DNA of 64,000 nucleotides from Ceratopteris richardii. Lineage: Eukaryota; Streptophyta; Polypodiopsida; Polypodiales; Pteridaceae. Below are positions 22,759 to 31,900 of this stretch, piece after piece (the stretch's first letter is position 1; each line of letters opens with the position of its first letter). Below the pieces are notes generated by a model that searched no databases, was not told the origin of the DNA, and saw nothing but the letters and a program-made list of their open reading frames with translations. Where the stretch lies: the NCBI GenBank assembly GCA_020310875.1, contig CM035428.1, positions 102,498,161 through 102,562,160 on the forward strand, in the 5' to 3' direction. A program made the position numbers and the translations under genes.

Positions 22759-23576
22759 TGTTGGAAATTTAGTAGGCCCATTACTAATACCACATGTCCA
22801 AGGCTCCATAGGCCCATCATATACAACATTGAATCTAGCAATCTTCCAATATTGACAAAACATGAACATACCACATTTAATCATACAAATGATGAGACAA
22901 AGATAGAGAAAGATTAGAGAACATGTGTAAAGTGTTACGTAAGCCAATTCTTACTCGTCTTTGAAGTAAACCGAAATCTTCATGTAGAAGACATCCTTCA
23001 AATACATTATGTAGATGGATGATCCACACCACCAAGCTGCTAATGACCAAGTCCTCTCCATGAGCAAGAGTGTGAGCACACTCTTCTTCTTCAAGAAGAA
23101 CTCCATAGCCGCCCCTCAACATGCTCCAAGATAGCAACATGGCTACCCCATGTGCTAGAAGCACCACGTCTATTGAGGTAACAAAGCTCCAAAGCTTGTT
23201 GTTGAAACTAGGTGATGGATAATTAACAATGAACCAAGCATGCTCTTATATAGTAGTTAGTGTATCTTGAAAAGCTCCATCAAAAGTATAACTCATAAAA
23301 CTCTACGATCCACAAAAAAACAAATTGCGTCGCCATCGGGAATCCGTCGCTCGTTCATTTGTGCTTTTATTTGAAAAGCATGGTACAAAAAAAGAATCTT
23401 CACACGTGCTGCTGTACGGGAGATTCAAACTCAGGTGGGTTATTTAAAAGTGTGCTGCGCTATCCATGCTGCCAACGCTTTTTGGTTGTACAAGTAAATA
23501 ACGACTACTACACATGCCTTGATCTGAACAAAATTTGACCATGGGATAATGTACAATATGATATTGTATTCCAACA
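22759..23576 (-). repeat. 5' LTR of a minus-strand copia element (818 bp)
   Basis: Bounded by the 8-bp inverted termini TGTTGGAA (22759) and TTCCAACA (23576), with the PBS two bases to the left. No second copy of this LTR lies in the window, so the element is truncated or its other end is lost. On the right it abuts the old gypsy element only 31 bp before that element's gag ATG. Confidence 0.8.
23415..23490 (-). repeat. tRNA-like A/B box module inside the copia LTR
   Basis: The minus strand has TAGCGCAGC (23462-23454), resembling an A box, and GAGTTTGAATCTCCC (23432-23418), resembling a B box, followed by a T-rich run (TCTTTTTTTGTACC). This is plausible as a SINE insertion in the LTR, but the boxes are imperfect and no target duplication was identified. 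Confidence 0.3.
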
Positions 23577-23607
23577 AAGGGGAATTTTGGACTTGTAGAC
23601 AAGGCTT

Positions 23608-23885
23608 ATGAACTTGAGATCAAGTAGACACGTAGGCAATGATAGGCAAAGCATTAGATCATCTGAGGCTAGTGTCAACCATACAGCTAGGTCGTGGGCT
23701 CAACAACTTAGTGATTATCCCTACGCACTAAGTTCAGAAACAAGTGACTCAGAATTGTCTTTTGGCATGGAGGGACCTACAGGTAGCTTAGGAACTGCCT
23801 ACTTACAGACACTAGAAGGACCCTATAAGACATAGTTGGAATATATTAGGAAAAACCAATCAGGTGCATGCACCTATGAGGATGG
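23608..23885 (+). pseudogene. gag N-terminus of the old Ty3/gypsy element (left of the nested insertion)
   Basis: MNLRSSRHVGND at 23608 and the downstream SSETSDSEL..MEGPTGS..LEGPYKT resemble the N-terminus of the younger element's gag (MNLRSGRV, YSETSSDSEE, EGMQGPTP, IEGDYRT). A stop at 23833 is followed by further alignable sequence to the insertion point. The frame is cut at 23885 by the 16.8-kb insertion and continues at 40714. Only 31 bp of leader remain before the copia LTR at 23576. Confidence 0.7.
23881..23885. repeat. Target-site duplication GATGG (left)
   Basis: GATGG precedes TGTGTACC of the left LTR. The same pentamer follows CTGCAACA of the right LTR at 40709-40713. Confidence 0.9.
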
Positions 23886-24774
23886 TGTGTACCTAAAGTC
23901 AAAGTGACTCAAGGACTTGTGCCAATGAGACTGTACCTCGATTGCCACACAAGTGCATATAGTGGGAAATCAACACACATTCAAATGTCAATCCGATCAA
24001 ACGACCTAACCAAGTGTATGAAGACATGTGCACACATGATGGAAAATGAAGTGGTTAAGCTAGCATGCATGAGAAAAGACTAATCCACTTCCCAAACTCA
24101 CTGAAATCCTGAAAGTGCTTGCCGCGACACCTCTTACAGCAGTTTTCAGAAAATCAAGGATTTCTCCCAGCTCCAGACTTCGAATATAGGCAATAGGGTA
24201 CTCATTTCGAAGCTCTCGACGAGACGCATCTACTGGAAGTGGTTTCACTCGGTTCTGAGAACTCTGCTTCAAGTTATGGCCAAAATAGTAAATGGCGGGA
24301 AACACCCACACTCACGCCACAACTCCTACTAGTTCGCACACACACTATAGTAGTCCAAAATCAATGGGGAGGGGTAGACAACAGTCCTACACACGCATTT
24401 CAAGCAAGACACACACATACAAGATCAAAATGAAGATCAAAATCTGCAAGGAAGAGGCAAATTCGAAAATTCAGGAGTGCTCCTTCTTCACAGTGGCAAA
24501 AAGTTCTTACAAAGAGTCACAAAGTGACTTATATACATGTGCCCTAAGTTTGGTCCTTTCACACAAGAGACCGGCACTTTATTTACTAAAAGACTAATCT
24601 CCTACTATTTTACAAGGGATATTTTACAACAACTTGGGATTATGCAACTAGAGGACTCCTCTAGTGCATTTACATGGCTTGAGGGAATTCTTGAAGACCT
24701 CGAAGAAGAAAAAAATATGCCCATCATTTTGAAAATTTTGGGGCTCTACTCTTATGCTCTTTTGCTCTGCAACA
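23886..24774 (-). repeat. 3' LTR of the 16.8-kb element (889 bp)
   Basis: On the minus strand it begins TGTTGCAGAG and ends GGTACACA. It aligns with 39827-40708 over its whole length; indels are one base near 23897 and six bases near 24190. A TATA box (TATATAAG on the minus strand) lies at 24535-24528. The antisense ORFs 24060-24311 and 24292-24597 inside it are not genes. Confidence 0.95.
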
Positions 24775-24797
24775 CCCTCCCCCTCTTTGTCTCTGTC
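24775..24797 (-). other. Polypurine tract of the 16.8-kb element
   Basis: The minus strand is GACAGAGACAAAGAGGGGGAGGG, ending at the base before the LTR. It is the expected plus-strand primer for reverse transcription. Confidence 0.85.
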
Positions 24798-25160
24798 ATC
24801 CCTTGATAGGCTTTACTTCTTGTTTGTCTCGATCCGCACCCGCATCCTTTGGTCAGTTCTGCCTGATTCTTGATCTTGCATTACGTTTTAGAGGCGCTCT
24901 GATTACTTAAAGCCTGTTAATTCGGTTTGCCATGCACGCCATCAGTGCACATATGAGGATGTAGCTCGTAAGCCTTGATCTGAATCCTCTGTGACTCAAG
25001 AGGTTGAAGCACCCTCATATGGAATACTTGTTGGCCCTGGTTCCTCCTCTCAGCTGCGTGCTTTTCCTTGGTGTGTGTGCCCCTGCGGGGCTCTGTGTAG
25101 AGATGGGTGATACGCCCCTGCGGGGCTTCTTGCAGGAACTTGTTCTTGTTACCCTTATCT
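24798..25160 (-). other. 3' untranslated region with two CCCCTGCGGGG hairpins
   Basis: No ORF lies between the third ORF and the polypurine tract. Two identical GC-rich dyads CCCCTGCGGGG occur at 25080-25090 and 25115-25125, 35 bp apart, in otherwise AT-rich DNA. Each can form a 4-bp G:C stem with a TGC loop on either strand. Confidence 0.6.
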
Positions 25161-28100
25161 CTATTGAGCTGTTTTAGACTTTGATTTTCTTCTTCTTTTC
25201 TTTTTGCCAGATTGTCCCTCTACACATCCCTCCTCCTGAACTCTATCGTCCTCGACAGGCTTTTTGTGGCGACGTGTGTATGTTTGTATGGCTTGTTGCT
25301 CTCTTTGATTTAGCAAATTAGCATGACACAGCATGAAATCCTTCCATTGCTGAGACTTTACTCCGTCTTCTGGCGCCTGTCGATGATCAGCAAAGAAGCT
25401 TGTTTCATAGGCCACCAGTCGCGCATTCAAGTTGGAAGTCATTTTGACAAAAATTTTTGAATCGATTTCGAAAAATCTGGTGAAGAATGCTTCTTCGAAG
25501 GTTTGCATATATGTCAATGGCAAAAACATAAGGCGAGAATAATATGCCATAATAGTGAGTCGGCTGGGAATAGTAGATAAATAAAAAATTAAGGCTTCTG
25601 AACCTTGCGTAATGCCAATGAAATTCAAAAAAGTATATTTCGCGTGTTGGAAAACTTTAAGCACTGTGAGTAGCATGCTGAAAATTTTATTGGTCATTTT
25701 TACCGCTAAATCTGGTACTGTAGCATATCTGGCAATCCAAAATTCCATAGATTTTACCATGTATTCCTCGGTCGGTAAGTAATTATGTGGCGGACTAGGT
25801 AATAGTGGATAATTGAGCCACTGACTATTAATGCTGCCCTGGTGCTGGCCTTCCCAAAATTGCATCCAGGAGCGTCTGCGGGGTATAGGACAAAAAGATG
25901 GATTTACTTGAAACTCATAAGGTGATGCCTCTCACTGTACCCGCAATGTGGGATTCTTTTCCAAAATTTTCCTCCTCCATATGGGATCCGCCTTCTCAAA
26001 TTCCTCCTGTGTATATCTGAAAGTATCATGCCTGAATTGGAGGTTGTGATCCGGATCTTTATTTGTCGTAGACCTTATATAAGTTCGCGTTTGTTCTTTA
26101 AGTAGGCCGTATGGTACATTGAATGGCTTCAAAATTTGCTCTAATTGTTTATTGTCGATTTGAGCTTCCTTCATGATCTTTATGATCTGATCTTCAAACT
26201 CAGTAGTGAGTTGGGACACCAGTAGTGCCCGTTCCGATCGGCTTAGTTTTGCAATTTCTCGATTATTAGGTTCAATGTGAACCTCCTTTTCCTCCCTTAT
26301 CGGTGAATGATATGAGGGGGGAGAGAGAGGACGTACCTCATTCTCCACAGTAGCCTCTGCGGACTTCGGAACTACTGGTGTCCCCTCGTTTCTCGTTTGT
26401 TCTAATTGATCCTGTAGCTGTTTGATCATCTCTTTCTTTTGCTTGATTTCTTCTTGAGCCTGCAAAATTGTTGATTTATTTTTTTCAATTTCCTCAGCTA
26501 CAATGGCGAGCTGATCAGCATCTTCTTTACAATGTAATAGGTATCTATTTTCTGCTTTTTTCCATTTCGCTCGTAGAGCTGCAGTGTCTTCCATGTACCT
26601 TCTTTCCCATTTGACAACTTTTGCTTGCTCCTTTATGAGTTGATCTTCATACACAGCTGCCTTTTCTTCCAATGCTTGGATATTTGTTTCTGATCTGGCT
26701 TGCACTTCGACGGGTTGATCACTTAGAATAGCTTTCATCAGCTCCTTATTTCGTTGGCGTAAGCTTTCCGCTTCTTCCATGTACACTTTTAATTGAGATT
26801 CCAAGATTTTGCTTCTTGAATTTATTCGTGCCTTTTCAGTCTCATTGGCTTGCAGTTTCCTTGTGACTTCCTGAAGTTGTTCTTTCAAGTTTTCATTCTC
26901 CGTCTCTAGCATGGTGTATTTGTTTCTGATTTCTTGAAGTTCATTTTCTTTTCCTAAAACATGTTCCTTTACTGTCTTTAACTCAATAGAGAGATTCTTA
27001 CCCAATTTTTGTAGTTCGTTTTTGTCTTGCATGGCCTGCTCATAATCTTCATCAGCTTCACTCATGAGTTGCTGCGTATCCAGAGCAGTTCTAATCATGT
27101 CTCGTAGCACAGGCTTGAGCTGAGCGATATCCACATTCAACCAAGTCTTTGGAATGCTTGGGGTTTCTCCTGTTTGTACATCTCTCCCTTGTTCCACATA
27201 GATAGTTTCATTGTGTGGTTGTCGAATCTGTAATTGTATGTTTTGGACATTTGTTTGCTCATCACACTTATTAGCTTTTGTGGCACTCCCTTGATATGTG
27301 ATATCCATTGGGGAGGGTTCTGCCACTACTCTGATAGGCGTGAAAGGTTCTTCTTCTTCGATTGTGTTTTCCTGGGTCTCCTTGACTGGGATGTTTGAAG
27401 TTTCATTAATTGTTATGGTATGCTGTCCTTCCATGTCTTCCTTCTCACTTATGATGCTTTGATCAACACCGGTGGGTTGATCTTCTGCCTTAGGGTCTTC
27501 TGCTTCCTTGTTGTAGTCTACCTCATTCAGTTCTTCCCATTGTCCATCATCTTTAGATTCACTTTGAATGTCGACGTCCAACACTGAAGTATTTTGCTCT
27601 TCGTGGCCCTCCGATACAGAACTCGAGTTATCCAAGCTAATCTCTCTATATCTATGGACTTTTGTGAGTTTGCTCTTTGTTTCTCTTGCTTGTTCTGACT
27701 GCCGATAATGATGACCTTGTACTGGCAGGTTGATTTGCCCTCCTGTATATTGATGAGTCTCTTCCAGGGCTTTAGCTAAGTCTTCTTCTGTTATTTTCTT
27801 CTATCCTTCAATAGTAGTTTTTGGGAGTACATGTATCCTTTTTGTTGTTGGTGCGTCCTCTTCAGCTTGCTTGGCTTCCCGGAGTCTTTTTGTGCCTCTC
27901 ATTTTGGGTTGAGAGCTGGGTTCTGCCACTTCCACAATTTTTGCTCCTTTTTTCTTTTTTGGCACAGTGGCGATTTTGGCGTATTGTGCAAGAACAGTTG
28001 AAGATGGCGTTTCCTGTAAATGTTCTCTCATGCCCAGAGCATGGTAGGTCAGAATTGTTAGGGCCGTGGTACCATTGAGGAACTTCTTATTATTCCATTG

Positions 28101-28802
28101 CTTCTTTGCCTCGAATAGTCGTTCTTGCACATAGGGAGTCAAATTCACTTGATTTCCGATTTGTTTAATGTCATGAGATAATAATTGAACTATGAGTTTT
28201 TGTGGGGCCGTGTATCGATTCATGTTGGGGAAGCATAAATGTTGGTGAATCAGTCTGACTTCCTCTTATATATCCACTCTGTTAATGTCAACAAAGGTGC
28301 GTGTCTTTGCTCCACGACTCTCTTCTTTTATCATCGTGACCCCGTCTTTTTCCCATCCGAATGCTTCTTTAATCAATTCATGTGTGAATTGAATGATAAC
28401 CCACTCTCCTCCTTTATCCATAGCTCTGGCTTTTGGTACCAGTGGATCATGTAGTGCAGGATGTAGGGTGTTCATGACTTGCGTGCATCTTTGGAAATCA
28501 GGTTTATAGATGGGTAATTCAAAATACTTGTGAATTCCTGCTTTCTTCATTATGTCAATGGTGGATGGTATCTCATGTAAGACCCTGAAATCTTGGGACA
28601 TAATCGGAAAATGATGCTCTGTATCCATAATTTTTATGTTTGCCAAGAATAAATAGTCTCCAACTGGTTGCTCATCTCTAAACCAATGTCCCTTTGCTTT
28701 CGTGAGACTTTGGGGAGGAAATTCCTGCACCTCCTCTTGTACTGTTGCTTCAGAATCCTCAGAATCCATCTGCACTTGTAGCGAAAAGTGCGTTAGTTTC
28801 AA
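25161..28802 (-). pseudogene. Third ORF after pol: 1214-codon coiled-coil protein, three stops
   Basis: Four ORFs (28802-28266, 28223-27801, 27635-25932, 25865-25161) lie in one reading frame. They are separated only by single stops TAA, TAG and TGA plus short open sequence. Product layout: acidic N-terminus (MDSEDSEATVQEE from 28769), a globular domain of about 170 residues (GHWFRDEQPVGDYLF, GGEWVIIQFTHELIKEAFGW), and a Lys/Arg-rich nuclear-signal-like patch near 27900 (PKKKKGAK, KRLREAKQ). A long acidic linker and about 250 residues of heptad-like coiled coil follow (about 27140-26375). The end is a hydrophobic/aromatic domain with basic tail GKKKRRRKSKSK. I see no signal peptide or clear transmembrane anchor, so an envelope role is not supported. 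No known family recognised. The old relative at 48.5-49.7 kb lacks it. Confidence 0.8.
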
Positions 28803-28898
28803 AGGAAAGTATGCAACTGTTCAATGCATTGTTGTGATTATTGTCGTTTTTCACTCCGTTTCCCCATCATTGAGTGAGGTCTCTTACCACCTCTTTTT

Positions 28899-28915
28899 AT
28901 AACTTCTCCTGAAAG
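28899..28915 (-). promoter_or_regulatory. Possible splice acceptor ahead of the third ORF
   Basis: On the minus strand, between pol and the third ORF, TTGTCTTCTTTCAG|GAGAAG is a textbook polypyrimidine-AG acceptor. Another AG precedes ATGGATTCT at 28769. A spliced subgenomic RNA would explain expression of an ORF that starts 180 bp after the pol stop in another frame. Donor not identified. Confidence 0.35.
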
Positions 28916-28984
28916 AAGACAATTGTTAGTATAGCCGAAGCATTTATTTATGTACATAGTAAGTCCATTCCTATCAAAGTGAAG

Positions 28985-31900
28985 CTAAGATCTAATCTCA
29001 CGTGGAGAACGTGCACCACTAGTTTTATAATGTACATCATGTGCCAAATGCTTGGCCATGTAATGTGGCCCTATTATGCATACTTTAGGTGCATTAAAGA
29101 TTTCATGAGTGCAATGGAAATCTTTGTTTCTTCGATCGTCCAATCTTTGCGGTTGCTTGGGTTTCCAGATCCATTTCGTGACCACTAAGAGAGGTCGTTT
29201 TGTGTCTTTGATCCTTTCTGCTTCATGTGTTCTCTTGGCTTTCTCCATTATTCGTGTGATCTTGGTCTTGCTTCTCCAGTTGTTTGGATGACTGTCATGT
29301 GGTTTTGTCATGCGCTTTGTCTGATGTACTGCTTCTTCCTGAGTCCTTATAGCCTGTTTAGCTGCTTGTGTTACCTTTTTAGGAATCCATATCTGCTGTC
29401 GCGATCTTTGGGCTTCCATTAATGGTTTGGGTATCCATATCTGCAAATGTCCTTTTGATGTGGATTCCAGCGTAGTTGTCTTTATCTTTGCTTCCTTTTC
29501 AAGATTGGGTTCTGATTTTGCCTGGTTCTGCATCTCATCCTTGCGTACCCATTTGTATTTGTGTCGTCCTTCATATGAGTGTTTGCTTGTGGTTTTCCAA
29601 TGTTGCTGTTTTTTGGCTTGTTGAAGAGGTCCCTCACCGTTGGTTTCCTTAGTGAGTAGCTGTTTCTCAACAGAATGTGGTGAGTGCGACTCTTCTGTGG
29701 ACCTCGTATAGTCGGGACCTCCCGTTTCATCTAGGTTTGTTTCAGAGATATCGAGACTGGAATTGTTCTCCAACTTCTTTTCCTGGCAGGTCTCTGAACT
29801 CGCTATTGTGTTGGGTGAGAGTAAAGGTTTTTCTCCTAATAAACTGAAAATTTCCTTGTGCCCTATCTTGGCTGAAATGTAGCCTTGAGCTAAATGGATA
29901 CACACCTCATTTTCCATGATCCAGTCTTGTCCTAGCACTAAGTCTTCTATTAGATCCTCATCTTTGCACACTAAGACTCTCTGTTCCATGGAGGAATTGC
30001 CTAGGTGGAGAGATACATTTGTTGTTCCAATACATTCTAGGGTTTGACCTCCAATTTCGATCAATCGAGCATTTGTGGGATTCAAATTCAATTGCAGATC
30101 TTTTACGATTCTATCTCGTATGCAACTAAGTCCTGCTCCTGAGTCTATCAATGCGTCTATCAACTTGTACTCCGTCTTGCCAATCCCTAAGTTTAGGTAA
30201 GGTTGCGTCGTACACACACCCGTGGGATCATGATTATCGACTTGATAATTAGCCATAGGAATAGGCTCTTCTCCTTGTAGATAGCGTTCATCTCGTTGCC
30301 TAATCCATTCTTTCCGTTTCCTAATGCACTCCAGTGCTTCTTGTCGAGCTTCCTCTCTAATCTGTTCCTCTTCCCTCTTCCTATTTTGGGCACCTAGTAA
30401 TCGTGCTAGCATTTGATCGGTCAAAGGCTCCATGAATCGTCTCACCCTACATCCACTAATGTAGTTGGGAAGAATGTCACCATCGAGGGTGGCTAGATTG
30501 ACTGCTCCACCATTCGAGATTCGATTTATGATCAAAGGTCTATAACCGCGTTTTTGCAACTTCTTGGCGTGTTGTTTTAAGGTGTACACTAAGACTAAGT
30601 CACCTTCTTTAAGTCCCTTGTCTTTTATATGTGCATCATAATATGCTTTTTGTCTCCTTTTAGCTGCATAAATTCCTGCCACAGCTTGTAACCTAGTCTC
30701 CTGTAATTTCTCGATTTGGTCTAGTTGTTGGGATAGTTCATGTCCATTCCATTCATACCGTTGGGCCACTTTCAGTGTTGGGACTAAAAAGTCAATTGGC
30801 AAAATTGCATTTTGTCCATACACTAAGTTGAATGGGGTAGTTCCAATAGCCGTTTTATATGCAACTCGGAAGGCCCAAATTGCATGATGCAATTGTTTGT
30901 CCCAATCTGACCTTCCATTATTGACAATCTTTGTCAATACTGTACACAGTACCTTATTAGAACTCTCCGCTTGTCCATTTGCTTGGGGATGATATGGGGC
31001 TGATTTTTTATGAATCACTAAGAACTCATTCATTAGTGACTCGATTACTTCATTGAGGAAATGCGTTCCCCGATCACTCACAATCTCTATGGGTAATCCA
31101 AATCGGGTGAAAATATGCTCAAAAAGGAACTTGGCAGTAGTTTGAGCATCATTCTTTCTAGTGGCTTTTGCTTCTACCCATTTGGTCAAGTAATTAGTGG
31201 CTACGATGATGTACTCCGCATGTGATCCTTTGGCAGGTGGATTGATAGGTCCTATGAAGTCAATACCCCATTTTGTGAATGCCCTTGCACAGACCATGGG
31301 TCTTAATGGCATGTCATCTCTCCGAATTGGGTATTTAGCTCTCTGACAGGCTTCACAGCTTCGTACATATGTTTCAGCATCCATATGTAGAGTTGGCCAC
31401 CACAAGCCTGCAAAGAGAATCATTTTGACAGTTCTCTCCGCTGAAAAATGACCTCCTGCAGCACCTGCATGTGCCATTTCTAATATGGGTAAATATTCTC
31501 CTTCATGCACACATAATCTGAGTTGGTTGTCTTTACCTCGCCTAAACAATTGTCTTCCCATGAGAATGTAATCCTTGCTCATTTCCTCTAAGGATCGTTT
31601 TCTTGCTAAACTAGCTCCTACCTCATGTTCTTTAGTTTTTAAGAATTTCACTAATGTTGTACTCCAATTGGGTGCTATGGTCAAAAAAGATAGAGACATA
31701 TGATCTTCTGGGATCGTCTCTTGGCATTCTACACAATTACTTACGTGGTCGTGAACATTCTTGGGCATGTCAGGCCAGTATACTCCTAACCTCTTTAGTT
31801 CTCGGATTGTTCCATGAGTCCCTTGGTGTGTTCTCCATTTGTTCACATGTGCTTGCTCAATTAGTTGCTTTTGTTCATCCTCGTCAACACATCTGAGTAA

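Noticed and set aside
24060..24597. ORFs inside the left LTR (and equivalent ones at 40000-40531) that look conserved between two places
   Set aside because: They are conserved only because the two LTRs are direct repeats. They run across the TATA box and are in several overlapping frames.
25161..28802. Third ORF as a retroviral envelope gene
   Set aside because: Position fits, but I see no signal peptide, furin-like site or membrane anchor; coiled coil and basic tails dominate.
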